Assembly (NCBI GenBank): GCA_016735295.1
Contig: JAERRU010000006.1
Span: 62,001-126,000, forward strand
Direction of reading: 5' to 3'
DNA length: 64,000 nt
Source of the DNA: SAR324 cluster bacterium
GTDB lineage: Bacteria > SAR324 > XYD2-FULL-50-16 > JAERRU01
In this document: in pieces, positions 1-10,107 of the stretch
Position numbering within the stretch: position 1 is the stretch's first letter
Layout: each line of letters starts with the position of its first letter
Made by a program: the position numbers and the translations under genes
The notes under the pieces: model-generated
The model's database searches: none
Told to the model about the DNA's origin: nothing
The model's input: only the letters and a program-made list of their open reading frames with translations

Positions 1-1418
1 ACGGTGAAGGTAGCCACGCATTCCATTTGAATGTCGGCTTCATTGATTGGGTAAGTGCTATTTAGGGCCGATACCTTAGATTGCGGAGTGGTGACGGGAA
101 GATTTTTTACTACCACCACATCAGGATAAGCAGGACACTGCTTAACAGGAGCATTAGCGTTAGCACTAACAGGAGCAGAGAAAGAAACCACCCCATCAGC
201 TTCAGCGTTAATATCAATTAAAGGTATATTATGAAAGTATTTAGGAGCTCCAATTGCTGTATTAACGGGAAGTTGCACTTTAGCAGAAAAATCAATATCA
301 ACATCAAATTTTATACTATTAAAAGTAATTTCTGTAGCCCACGCAGTGCTCGGCGCTCCTTCAGGGGAGTAGGTAAAGATATAGCTATTTAACCCTTTTC
401 CCATAGAAGAAAGATTAATTTCATGCTTTTGGCTATCACCTAAAATAGATTTAGGCCCATTCAAGCAATCAAGTAACTCATGAGTAACGCAGCTTATCTT
501 ACCTTCAAAATTAGTTTTAGCCGATAAAATCGCCCGCCCAGAATTGGGGCTGGTTTCTTTAAAGATAAATGTGTGTATCCCATTTACCGCAACTGGTAGG
601 TCTTTAAATTCTGCTTCAAACGTTGGTTTAACTACCTTGATATCAAAAGCTTTAGATACTTTATTGCCCGCCCCATCTTGGAAATGTAGCACACAGTTAG
701 TTACCCCATTATTTTCTGTAGGATCATTTAATTGACCAACATCTATAGAAAAGATTGTCGGTGCAGAGCTAGAAACTTGGCTATGAGATTGAGGAACAAC
801 ACAAGAATTAGTTGTATGGAGTAAAAACACAGATTTATTACTAGTTACCTTAATCTTTGAGCTATCATTTGTTAAATCACTAAAAGTCAAAGCTTGAATA
901 GGCGTAGTTACTACTATGATGGGAGGGAGATTATCATAATAAAAACTACCTAACTGGATAATTCTATTTTTATCATCCTCATCTTCGTCTTCCTTATCAT
1001 CATCATTTACGGAGAACCAGCCGATTTGGCAGTTATCTAACCTGATCTGACTAGCCATAGGGCTACCAGCTATAGCAGGTATAGCAAAATCTAAATCAAT
1101 AAGTGCTAATCCAGGGATGAAAGTTCTGTCTACATCATCCGTTGTAATGATAGTAACTTGTTTAATAACCCCACTGGCATCTTTAAAACTACAAAATGAA
1201 AGATCTTTTACTAGCTTAATGGTGGTATCAACAATGCTAAGTCTGATAGCAAAATCTGTAGAGCGATTAGTGGGTAAATTTTCTGTAGAACGCCATTTAC
1301 CAACTAAAGAAACTAAATCAGGAGTTAAATCATCTTCTAAAGGATCTTCTTTTTTCTCACAGCTAAATATCAAAAAAAATGATAATCCTAGCAATAAAAT
1401 TTTGTTAGCACGCTTCAT
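1..1418 (-). CDS. Putative outer-surface lipoprotein, C-terminus truncated by the window edge
   Basis: Open minus-strand frame from ATG at 1418 through the left edge with no stop (missing from the ORF track because it is truncated). N-terminus MKRANKILLLGLSFFLIFSCEKKEDPLEDD has a signal peptide and lipobox-like LIFS-C; later an acidic run DDDKEDEDEDDK and a Ser/Thr-rich, beta-rich sequence. Confidence 0.85.
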   Translation of the reverse strand, partial: MKRANKILLLGLSFFLIFSCEKKEDPLEDDLTPDLVSLVGKWRSTENLPTNRSTDFAIRLSIVDTTIKLVKDLSFCSFKDASGVIKQVTIITTDDVDRTFIPGLALIDLDFAIPAIAGSPMASQIRLDNCQIGWFSVNDDDKEDEDEDDKNRIIQLGSFYYDNLPPIIVVTTPIQALTFSDLTNDSSKIKVTSNKSVFLLHTTNSCVVPQSHSQVSSSAPTIFSIDVGQLNDPTENNGVTNCVLHFQDGAGNKVSKAFDIKVVKPTFEAEFKDLPVAVNGIHTFIFKETSPNSGRAILSAKTNFEGKISCVTHELLDCLNGPKSILGDSQKHEINLSSMGKGLNSYIFTYSPEGAPSTAWATEITFNSIKFDVDIDFSAKVQLPVNTAIGAPKYFHNIPLIDINAEADGVVSFSAPVSANANAPVKQCPAYPDVVVVKNLPVTTPQSKVSALNSTYPINEADIQMECVATFT

Positions 1419-1711
1419 AATAAATAAAATTCTATTGTTCAATATTCAATAATAAAAATAAGTGTAAACAGACTAAACTAACCACTATTAAAGGATAGAT
1501 GAATATGTTGAGGGGCACATATATTAAAATAATTCTTAACTTCCAGCCAAGGCAATGAGGCTATTTAGAAAATACACCTATAGCGGTGATTATACACAAA
1601 ATATGCTATAAAGTCAACAGTTATCAACTAAACCTTGAGTGGTTAAGGCGTTGTTAAGAGATGAACAAATTTTGTGGGGAAATAATGCTATTATTAGCAT
1701 ATGGGCTGAGT

Positions 1712-2716
1712 TTATTTATATGGACGCTTAAATGATGATAATAATTTAATAATTTGCTGCTTTATTATGATAGGGCTAGATACGATTAATCCGCCTAAAA
1801 ATATAAAAATAGAGCCAGTTATCACCCAAATATCTGGGGCAATAGAGAGAAAGGCCCACTCAAATAAAAACATCCAAATAATTTGTGTATAGTGAATGCT
1901 ACCTAGCACTTGTAAATGAATATTTTGAATGGCAAGCACGATTAACATTATGTTAAAAGTAAATAGCAAGCCTGACGCGGCTAATATTACGTAAATCCAG
2001 ATAGGGATGCTGGTAAGGTTTTGCCCTGAAAAATAAATTAAAGTGATAATGGTAATAATACCGCTATAAAACACATAACTGCTAGGATGCTCAGATTTAG
2101 CAAATTTCTTAATTAATACCCCGTTAATTGCTATAGTAGACGCCCCGATTATCGCATATAGATGCCCTAAGTTAAGATTAGTTTGCCCCGGCCTAAAAAT
2201 AACGAGTATACCAAAAAAACCAATTATAGTGCCCAGTATTTGCCCTCTAGTGGGGGGGCTTTTCAAAAATATAAGACTTAATATGACACTAATGATGGGG
2301 GCTAAAAATATCAAAGAATAGGCGGTGCTAACCTTTAGCAAACTAAAAGAAGACACAATGCACACCCCTCCTATTACCGACATCACCCCTCTGGCTATAT
2401 GCAAAGGGTAATTATTAGTTTTTATTATTTTACTGCCAAATATGCCAACCCCGATTAAACACCAAAAAACGGTAAAGAAATTAAGAAAAAAAGTTATCTG
2501 TAGCGGTTGTAAATATGAGGTAGTTATTTTAAGCATAAAATCCATCACAGTAAAACCTAAAAATCCTAATCCTGCCGCTAACAAACCAATTATTTTGGTT
2601 GATTGAATTACTGTTTTAAGTGGTCGTTTAATATTAGCAGGTAGCTTGTGATAAACTACATACATAATACGGCGATGCTTTGGTTTAATATGCGTTTTTT
2701 GAATTTTTTTAGTCAT
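1712..2716 (-). CDS. EamA/DMT-family transporter
   Basis: 334 aa, about 10 hydrophobic segments, EamA-like repeats (SLIFLAPIISVILSLIFLKSPPTRGQILGTIIGFFGILVIFRPG). Confidence 0.85.
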   Translation of the reverse strand: MTKKIQKTHIKPKHRRIMYVVYHKLPANIKRPLKTVIQSTKIIGLLAAGLGFLGFTVMDFMLKITTSYLQPLQITFFLNFFTVFWCLIGVGIFGSKIIKTNNYPLHIARGVMSVIGGVCIVSSFSLLKVSTAYSLIFLAPIISVILSLIFLKSPPTRGQILGTIIGFFGILVIFRPGQTNLNLGHLYAIIGASTIAINGVLIKKFAKSEHPSSYVFYSGIITIITLIYFSGQNLTSIPIWIYVILAASGLLFTFNIMLIVLAIQNIHLQVLGSIHYTQIIWMFLFEWAFLSIAPDIWVITGSIFIFLGGLIVSSPIIIKQQIIKLLSSFKRPYK

Positions 2717-2921
2717 TTAAATAGTTTTGGTCATTTAAATCATCTAAAGGGAGCGAACACTAAAAATAATGTTTACTTGTTGTTTTGCAGTGAGTAGTTA
2801 ATTTAATTTAGGTTATTAGTTGATTTTGATCTAAATTTCAAAGTAGATTTAATTTATAATAGGTTTTATTATAGGGCTTAAATTATTTTTAGAATACTTT
2901 ATTTATATTGGTGAATTTATC

Positions 2922-4163
2922 TTGGTAATTGATTATCACACTGCGGGCAGTATTTTGCAAAATCAAGCGATTTTGGCACAACAAAAAATAAAAATCAGCA
3001 AAATTCCAGCAGCAAAAGCATTAAAATTTTATCTAGCCCAACCCCTAAAGGCTGATCGGGACTATCCACCATTTGATAAATCTGCTGTTGATGGCTACGC
3101 CTTAGCTTTTGGGAATAATAATAATAATAATAAAATAAAAATAAATGCTAGCTATCACTATCAATTAACCAACTCAGCTGAAGAGCTGGTAAAAACCGAT
3201 GAAGGAGCGTTACAAGAAAATCAAGCCTCGTTAGTATTTACTGGTATGAAGATACCTAAAAATAGTTATTTAGTTGTTAAACAAGAGGATGTTGTTTTGC
3301 AAAATAATGCAGTGATAGTGCCCGAGGAGTTGATGAAAAAGGGGGATAATATAGTATATCAAGCTTCAGAAACTAAAAAAAATGATTTACTAATAAAACC
3401 AGGGCAACTAATAAATGCTAACCTAATCACCCTAGCCGCAGCGTTAGGTGAGCAAGAGCTTTTTGTTTATGAAAAACCTAGCATAGCCCTATTAGCTACT
3501 GGTGATGAGTTAGTGGCTCCTCATAAAATAAATGGAGCTAAAGAAGGGCAAATAAGAGACGCAAATACCAGCTATTTAAGTAGTGCTTTATTGGATAATG
3601 GTTTTAATGCTCACTCGTTAGGAATTAAAAAAGATTCTCTTAATCAATTAACAAAAGTTTTTCAACAAAATTTGCCCAGCTATGATGTGTTAATCACCAG
3701 CGGGGGAGCGGCTAAAAGCAAAAGAGATTTAACCATTACGGCTTTAGAAAAGTTAGGCGCTAAACAGATTTTTTACCAAGTAGCGATCAAACCAGCTAAG
3801 CAAATTTGGGTTGGTGAGCTAGATAGCACCTTAATATTTGTATTAGCAGGAAATCCTTTATCAATGCAGTTATCTTTCAAAATATATGTATTACCTTTTT
3901 TACAGACGATGAGCGGGAAAAAAGGTAGATTTGTGGATTGGTTAAGTTTTAAATTGGCTAGATCGGTAGAAAATGATATTAACCTTGATCGGTTATGGCC
4001 ATTTTACTTTGCTAAAGAAGATGATTACCAAACTATAATTCCGGCAAAATTTAAATCTAGTGGTAATTTTATTATTGGAGCAAAAACTAGTGGCTTTTTT
4101 CATGTATTAGCAAAGCAAAGGATTTTACAAAAATCACAAATAGTGCCCGGTTTATTATGGTAA
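2922..4163 (+). CDS. moeA: Molybdopterin molybdotransferase MoeA
   Basis: PPFDKSAVDGYALAF, ALLATGDELV, LITSGGAAKSKRD, FVLAGNPLS motifs; TTG start; followed by moaA. Confidence 0.92.
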   Translation: MVIDYHTAGSILQNQAILAQQKIKISKIPAAKALKFYLAQPLKADRDYPPFDKSAVDGYALAFGNNNNNNKIKINASYHYQLTNSAEELVKTDEGALQENQASLVFTGMKIPKNSYLVVKQEDVVLQNNAVIVPEELMKKGDNIVYQASETKKNDLLIKPGQLINANLITLAAALGEQELFVYEKPSIALLATGDELVAPHKINGAKEGQIRDANTSYLSSALLDNGFNAHSLGIKKDSLNQLTKVFQQNLPSYDVLITSGGAAKSKRDLTITALEKLGAKQIFYQVAIKPAKQIWVGELDSTLIFVLAGNPLSMQLSFKIYVLPFLQTMSGKKGRFVDWLSFKLARSVENDINLDRLWPFYFAKEDDYQTIIPAKFKSSGNFIIGAKTSGFFHVLAKQRILQKSQIVPGLLW

Positions 4164-5167
4164 ATACCCCGTCACATCTTCCAACTAGTGCAATTGGTTT
4201 GATTAATTATGATGATCCTCATCAAAGAACGTTTAAATCTCTTAGGTTAGGCATAACCAAAGCATGCAACCTTAGCTGCGTTTACTGCGTTCCACCAGGC
4301 TTTACGTTGGTAGAAGATGAGGCCGATTTATCAGCAAAAGAACTAATCTATCTAACAGGGCTAATCAAAGAGGTGGCAGGCATAACTAAGCTCAGGCTAA
4401 CTGGGGGAGAGCCTTTAATTAGCCCAAAATTAGAGCAAATTTTAATAGGGGTAAAGGAGTTAAATTTTGCAGATGTTGGATTAACTACTAATGGGGTTTA
4501 TTTAAAAAAGCGACTTCATTTGCTTAATCATATCCCTCAAATAAGGCTTAATGTGAGTTTAGACACTTTAGCTAAGGATAAATTTTTAAAAATAACTGGA
4601 TATGATAAATTAGAGCAAATTTTAGCGGGGATAGATGAGGCGTTAAAATTAAAGTTACCGATCAAAATAAATATGCTTTTACTTAAGGATATGAATGCTG
4701 ATGATATTTTGGCGATGTTGGATTTTTGTTTTAAGAAAAATCTAGTTTGTCGATTTATTGAGTTAATGAAGATGGGGCACATAGCTAGTAGTAATTATGA
4801 GGATAAATTTTTATCAAGCAAAGATTTATTGTCTTTAGTGTCAAATAAGTATACAATAAAAGAGTTAGCTAAACCTAAGCATTCAACGGCGATCTATTAT
4901 CAAGCAGTAAACTTTGGTAAATTTGGGATAATAGCTAATGAAACTGTGCCCTTTTGCCAAGATTGTGACCGGCTAAGGTTAACTTCTTGTGGGGAGCTTT
5001 ATGGGTGTATTAGCCAGGCTAGGCCTATGTCCTTAAAGCCGTTATTAAAACTAAATCGAGAAAAAGCGAAGGCGGAGTTAGTGGTTATTTTACAAAAGTC
5101 TATGAAACAAAAACAGCTATATAAATTTAAAGGATCAAGCACTATTATGCAAACAATTGGGGGGTGA
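4157..5167 (+). CDS. moaA: GTP 3',8-cyclase MoaA (radical SAM)
   Basis: CNLSCVYC radical-SAM motif, RLTGGEP, second Fe-S cluster FCQDCDRLRLTSCGELYGC, C-terminal GG; overlaps the moeA 3' end by 7 bp. Confidence 0.95.
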   Translation: MVNTPSHLPTSAIGLINYDDPHQRTFKSLRLGITKACNLSCVYCVPPGFTLVEDEADLSAKELIYLTGLIKEVAGITKLRLTGGEPLISPKLEQILIGVKELNFADVGLTTNGVYLKKRLHLLNHIPQIRLNVSLDTLAKDKFLKITGYDKLEQILAGIDEALKLKLPIKINMLLLKDMNADDILAMLDFCFKKNLVCRFIELMKMGHIASSNYEDKFLSSKDLLSLVSNKYTIKELAKPKHSTAIYYQAVNFGKFGIIANETVPFCQDCDRLRLTSCGELYGCISQARPMSLKPLLKLNREKAKAELVVILQKSMKQKQLYKFKGSSTIMQTIGG

Positions 5168-5235
5168 TTTACGGATAAGATGATTTTTTGAAAATTAAAA
5201 ATTAAAAACAAGCAACCCAAACTATTTTTAGTAAG

Positions 5236-6276
5236 ATGAAAGTATCGCAAGATTCCATAGTAAAGGCACTAGAAACCGTTCAATATGATCAAGATAAAAA
5301 TCTAATATCAGCCGATGTGATTGATACTCTAGCAATAGATAAGCAAACCATTGCCATCACATTTTTACCAACTGATTTATCTTCAGAATTAAAAGATGAT
5401 CTAACGAAAAAAATTACGGAAGTACTGACAGAGTTAGATGGAGTAACAGAAGTTAAAGTTAAGTTCCTTGATACAAAACCAAGCAAACCAGCTGCTCAGC
5501 AGAGTCCGAAGCGAAAATTTTATTTTGATAATTACCAACGAGTAATTTTAGTAGTGAGCGGTAAAGGAGGAGTAGGAAAATCTACTTGTGCTTTGAATCT
5601 AGCTTTGGCTTTAAAAAGAATAGGCAAAACAGTAGCTTTGTTTGACGCCGATATTTATGGCCCCTCACTTCCCTTGATGTTGGGGCTCAGAGGAGAGCAG
5701 CCTTATATGCAAGAAAATCGCTTGATACCGATGAAAAAATTTGGCCTAGAATTTATATCAATCGGCAGCCTAATATCAGAAGGAGAGGCCGTGGCGTGGC
5801 GTGGGCCAATGGTTCATCAAACAATTGAACAGTTGATGAAAGACACCGATTTTAGCGGAGGAGATTATATGATTATAGATATGCCCCCAGGCACAGGAGA
5901 TGTGCAAATAACCGTGAGCCAATTAACCGCAGCTTATGGGGCAGTGGTGGTTTGCACCCCGCAAGATGTAGCCTTGATAGATGCTCGTAGAGCCATGGCC
6001 ATGCTTGATAAGGTGGATATATCCATACTTGGTATAATCGAAAATATGGGAGTGTTTGTGTGCCCTAAATGCTCTCATGAAAGCGAGGTATTTGGTAATG
6101 GAGGAGCAGAAAAAGAGGCGGAAAGCTTTAAAGTGGATTTTTTGGGTAGATTGCCAATAGATATAGAAATAAGAAAAGGTACAGATAATGGAAATCCTTT
6201 AGTTTATACGAATGCACAGTCTTTGAGTACCAAGATATTCATAGAAATGGCCACTAAATTGGCGAATAGAAAGTAG
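5236..6276 (+). CDS. apbC: Mrp/ApbC/NBP35-family Fe-S cluster carrier ATPase
   Basis: N-terminal DUF59/MIP18-like region, deviant Walker A VSGKGGVGKST, CPKC motif, DADIYGPSLP. Confidence 0.94.
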   Translation: MKVSQDSIVKALETVQYDQDKNLISADVIDTLAIDKQTIAITFLPTDLSSELKDDLTKKITEVLTELDGVTEVKVKFLDTKPSKPAAQQSPKRKFYFDNYQRVILVVSGKGGVGKSTCALNLALALKRIGKTVALFDADIYGPSLPLMLGLRGEQPYMQENRLIPMKKFGLEFISIGSLISEGEAVAWRGPMVHQTIEQLMKDTDFSGGDYMIIDMPPGTGDVQITVSQLTAAYGAVVVCTPQDVALIDARRAMAMLDKVDISILGIIENMGVFVCPKCSHESEVFGNGGAEKEAESFKVDFLGRLPIDIEIRKGTDNGNPLVYTNAQSLSTKIFIEMATKLANRK

Positions 6277-6344
6277 CCAATGGTTAATAGCCAGTAATTA
6301 ATAGTTGATAGTTAATAGTAAATAAGATTAAATTTTATAAATTT

Positions 6345-6638
6345 ATGAAAAAACCAAAGGATATTTATTGGGATAAAGAATTAACTATCATTTGGCAAGA
6401 TGACAGCAAGACTAGCTTAAAATTTTACACTCTAAGGCTGGCTTGCCCTTGTGCAGTGTGTATTGATGAATTGAGCGGAGATAGGAAAATTAAACCAGAA
6501 GAAGTTAGCCTAGATATACATCCAATAGATGGCCAGTATGTAGGTAACTACTCCATAAGATTTACCTGGAGCGATAAACACGACACGGGAATATATACTT
6601 TTCAGTATTTAGATAGCTTGGCAAATTTTAAAATTTAG
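6345..6638 (+). CDS. DUF971 (gamma-butyrobetaine hydroxylase N-terminal-like) protein
   Basis: 97 aa; LRLACPCAVCIDELSGDRKI and W(S/D)DKHDTGIYTFQYL are typical of DUF971; adjacent to mrp. Confidence 0.85.
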   Translation: MKKPKDIYWDKELTIIWQDDSKTSLKFYTLRLACPCAVCIDELSGDRKIKPEEVSLDIHPIDGQYVGNYSIRFTWSDKHDTGIYTFQYLDSLANFKI

Positions 6639-7300
6639 CGGTAAATAGTGTCGTCGGCACCGGTTTTTTTGAAGTCGTAAAAGCTAGCCCACACGATAGC
6701 CGATGTTTTAAGATCAATGAGCTCAAAGGTGAATTGCATAAAATTAGAAGATATGCCTGTTTTATTGGAAAAGCCACTAATTGAAGTGATTCTGCCGGTT
6801 AACCCATAATCAGCAGCGATTAAGTTAAGTTCGTTAGATAATTTAGCTTCTTCAATAACTAAATCAGAATTTTCTCGAGAGATAAAAATTAATTGTCCAT
6901 TAGAATTGCTAATTAATCCTATTCTAATGCGGTCAGTTAGCAAGCTAGTATTGATGATTTGGCTAGATTCGTTGATCATTTTATGACTATCAACGATTAT
7001 TTTGGGTACAGAGTTAGAGTTAGTGGGTAGTTTTTGCGATAAGATTTCATCAATCATTTTATTGGTCATGCTATCAATATCGTGAGATTCTAACCCTACC
7101 CCTGACACGCCATCAATTTCTTCTCCCACCTCAACAGATGATACCTTTACGCCAGAGCTAGCGCAAGACAAAATTAATATGGGCAGAGCCAACAAAGGGG
7201 TAATTTTTTTAAATTTCTCTAAAGAGCAAGCTAGCTTAATTGGCGTAACTAATAGCTGACCTATCAGGCGGTGGATAAGGTTGATTTTAACTTCTTGCAT
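6635..7300 (-). CDS. LpoB-like lipoprotein (penicillin-binding protein activator family)
   Basis: Lipobox LILSC; C-terminal ADYGLTGRITSI...MQFTFELIDLKTSAIVWASFYDFKK resembles the LpoB/COG3417 core. True start may be internal. Confidence 0.65.
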   Translation of the reverse strand: MQEVKINLIHRLIGQLLVTPIKLACSLEKFKKITPLLALPILILSCASSGVKVSSVEVGEEIDGVSGVGLESHDIDSMTNKMIDEILSQKLPTNSNSVPKIIVDSHKMINESSQIINTSLLTDRIRIGLISNSNGQLIFISRENSDLVIEEAKLSNELNLIAADYGLTGRITSISGFSNKTGISSNFMQFTFELIDLKTSAIVWASFYDFKKTGADDTIYR

Positions 7301-7441
7301 CTTTGCTTTGTCTGTTGTTTAATAAAGTTTAATATTTTAGTTGCATTATATCTAGTTAGGTCATGGCACATAATAACCGGCTATGATATATATTTTTGGC
7401 AATAACACAACCCACATTTTTTATAATTTATTATTTATGCA

Positions 7442-8983
7442 ATGTCCGAGTTAAGAGACTACGCCCTAAAGATGAATAATATCAATAAGAAGTTTGGTGA
7501 TAGCCTGGCCAATAATCAGGTATCTTTGTGCGTTGAAAAGGGTAAAATTCATGCGATAGTAGGTGAAAATGGGGCAGGCAAGTCAACTTTAGTAAAAATT
7601 CTTTATGGCTATCACAAGGCGGATAGTGGGGATATTTATATTAATGGAAATAAAGTAGCAATCAATAATTCCGAACAGGCGATAGGCTATGGTATAGGCA
7701 TGGTGCACCAGCATTTCATGCTTATTGAGGCCATGACAATTCTAGATAATATAGTCTTAGGAAATCCCCTGCTAAAGTTAGGTATGGTGATAGATTATAA
7801 ATCTGTCCGCAGTAAAATAAATGCTTTAGCCAAAGAATATAATTTCACTTTTCAATTAGATGATAAAGTAGATGCTTTAGGGGTGGGCAGTAAGCAGAGA
7901 TTAGAAATTTTTAAAACTATTTACCGCAAAACAGACATTCTTATTTTAGATGAGCCTACTTCAGTATTGACTAAGGTAGAAATTAAAGATTTATTTAAGA
8001 TAATTGGAATTTTAAAGAAGCAAGGAAAATCGGTTATTATAATCACTCATAAATTAGGAGAGGTGATGGAGATTGCTGATAACGTAACTGTGATGAGAGA
8101 TGCTAAGGTGGTGGCGAATAGAGAGATAAAAAATACTAGTATTGCCGAATTAGCAGGTTTGATGGTGGGTCGCGAAATAATTGCTAGCCGAAAAGAAGAG
8201 GTGATAGCGGGCGATGATGTGTTGGTAGTAGAAAATTTAACCTATCAACCACAAAAATCTAAAAAATTACTTGATAATATAAATTTAAGAATAGCTAAAG
8301 GAGAAATAGTAGGCATTGCAGGGGTTTCAGGGAATGGCCAGCCCGAACTGGAACAGGTTTTAACGGGGATGATTAAAACTGGAGTAAAAGGCAAGTTAAG
8401 ATATCGTGGAGTTAATATTTCACAAAAAACTACAGCAGAGCTAAGAAGTAGTGGATTGGCTCATATACCCTCAGATAGAAATAAATGGGCTTATATTAAT
8501 GAATGGGTGAATTATCAAAATTCAATACTCGGCTATCACGCCAAGCGAAAATATAATATAGCGAGCTGTTGGTTTAATTTTCCAGTGATAAAGAAGATGG
8601 CCAAATCGCTATTGGATAAATATAAGGTCACTCCGCCAAGCATAAATTATAGCACAAAATCTTTGTCTGGCGGTAATCAGCAAAAATTGATAGTAGGGCG
8701 AGAGCTAGATTCTAACCCCGATTTAATTATCATAGCTGAGCCCACTCATGGGGTTGATATAGGTTCGGTAGAATTTATTCATGGCAAAATACTATCAGCA
8801 AGAAAAGCGGGCAAGGCTATATTGCTCATATCTTCCGAGCTGAGTGAGTTAAGAAAATTAAGTGATAGATCCTTTGTGATTTGCGAGGGTAAAATAGTAG
8901 ATGAGATTAACTGGCAAAAAGACGATGATCAATCAATCGGCATAAAAATGATTGGTGGAGCTAATGCAATTAAGAGAAATTAA
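7442..8983 (+). CDS. ABC transporter ATP-binding protein (tandem ATPase, nucleoside/BMP-type, YufO-like)
   Basis: Two ABC domains (GENGAGKST; SGGNQQKLIVGREL), GMVHQHFMLI typical of nucleoside/BMP importers. Confidence 0.88.
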   Translation: MSELRDYALKMNNINKKFGDSLANNQVSLCVEKGKIHAIVGENGAGKSTLVKILYGYHKADSGDIYINGNKVAINNSEQAIGYGIGMVHQHFMLIEAMTILDNIVLGNPLLKLGMVIDYKSVRSKINALAKEYNFTFQLDDKVDALGVGSKQRLEIFKTIYRKTDILILDEPTSVLTKVEIKDLFKIIGILKKQGKSVIIITHKLGEVMEIADNVTVMRDAKVVANREIKNTSIAELAGLMVGREIIASRKEEVIAGDDVLVVENLTYQPQKSKKLLDNINLRIAKGEIVGIAGVSGNGQPELEQVLTGMIKTGVKGKLRYRGVNISQKTTAELRSSGLAHIPSDRNKWAYINEWVNYQNSILGYHAKRKYNIASCWFNFPVIKKMAKSLLDKYKVTPPSINYSTKSLSGGNQQKLIVGRELDSNPDLIIIAEPTHGVDIGSVEFIHGKILSARKAGKAILLISSELSELRKLSDRSFVICEGKIVDEINWQKDDDQSIGIKMIGGANAIKRN

Positions 8984-9011
8984 CATAATAACAACTAGCG
9001 TAGCATAAATA

Positions 9012-10061
9012 ATGAGCAAGGAGAGCCTGTCGGTTTTAGCAACCACACTTTTATCATTAGTGGCGGCTTTTTTTGTATCGGCGGTAATAATTCTGATTTT
9101 AGGAGAAAATCCGGTAGAAGTATTCAAAGTTTTTATAGTAGCTTCGTTATTTAGTTGGGACGGAGTAGGGTTCACCCTATTTTATATGACCCCACTTTTA
9201 TTAACTGGTTTATCAGTTTCGATGGCCTTTAAGGGGGGTCTTTTCAATATAGGAGCGGAGGGGCAGCTGTATATGGGTTCAATGGCGGTGGCCATATTTG
9301 CTGGTTCGGGGATTAATTTACCATTTTATTTGATGATTCCTATTTGCATTTTATTAGCATTTCTAGCAGGAGGAATTTGGGGAGTTATTCCAGGATATTT
9401 AAAGGTTAAATTTGGTTCGCATGAAGTAATTAACACAATAATGCTAAATCTAATAGCATATGGCATATGTAATTATTTGGTAGTGGGACCGTTTAAAAGG
9501 CAAGGGGATCAAATTTTGGAAACAGAATTTATAGCACAAAGTGCCCGGGTATTTAGGTTAAATAAAATAATACCTTGGATATCAGAATCTGTGCCGGTTA
9601 ATTTTGCTTTATTGTTGACAATTTCGCTGTGTGTGGGATACTGGTATTTCTTCCATAAAATGCGTTATGGTTATGAAATGCAAGTCAGCGGGCATAGTTC
9701 TGAAGTGGCGAGGTATGCGGGGATTAATAGCGGGAGATATATTATATTATCAATGTTTATTGCTGGTGGGCTGGCAGGTTTAGTGGCCGTGCATGAGGTG
9801 ATGGGCTTTAGATATACATTTCATGATAATTTTTCTCGAGGGGTTGGTTTTATGGGAATAGCGGTAGCTTTATTGGGTCGTAATAACCCTTTGGGTATAT
9901 TTATGGCAGCATTTTTATTTGGCATGATGAACCGCGGTAGTTTATTTATTGATATAAATTTTGATAAATTATCCAATGATTTGGTAATTGTAGTTCAAGG
10001 GGTAATAATTCTTTTTGCGGCGATGAGTGGAATGTTTCAAAAGTTAGTTAGAAGTAAATAA
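9012..10061 (+). CDS. ABC transporter permease (nucleoside/BMP-type, YufP-like)
   Basis: GLFNIGAEGQLYMG, GSHEVINTIMLNLIA and downstream permease motifs. Confidence 0.88.
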   Translation: MSKESLSVLATTLLSLVAAFFVSAVIILILGENPVEVFKVFIVASLFSWDGVGFTLFYMTPLLLTGLSVSMAFKGGLFNIGAEGQLYMGSMAVAIFAGSGINLPFYLMIPICILLAFLAGGIWGVIPGYLKVKFGSHEVINTIMLNLIAYGICNYLVVGPFKRQGDQILETEFIAQSARVFRLNKIIPWISESVPVNFALLLTISLCVGYWYFFHKMRYGYEMQVSGHSSEVARYAGINSGRYIILSMFIAGGLAGLVAVHEVMGFRYTFHDNFSRGVGFMGIAVALLGRNNPLGIFMAAFLFGMMNRGSLFIDINFDKLSNDLVIVVQGVIILFAAMSGMFQKLVRSK

Positions 10062-10107
10062 ATAAATAAATATAATTTGGTAAAATAGCAATTTTAGAGG
10101 TAAGCTT

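Noticed and set aside
544-1452. Plus-strand ORFs 544-735 and 1117-1452
   Set aside because: Antisense to a longer open lipoprotein frame on the minus strand with a credible signal peptide; the plus ORFs have no recognisable features.
1686-1701. ATGCTA-TTAT-TAGCAT stem downstream of the EamA transporter
   Set aside because: Six-bp AT-rich stem without a convincing U-tract; plausible weak terminator but unsupported.
4537-5486. Minus-strand ORFs 4537-4782, 4999-5250 and 5289-5486
   Set aside because: Fully or largely inside confident moaA and mrp genes on the other strand; low-complexity shadow ORFs.
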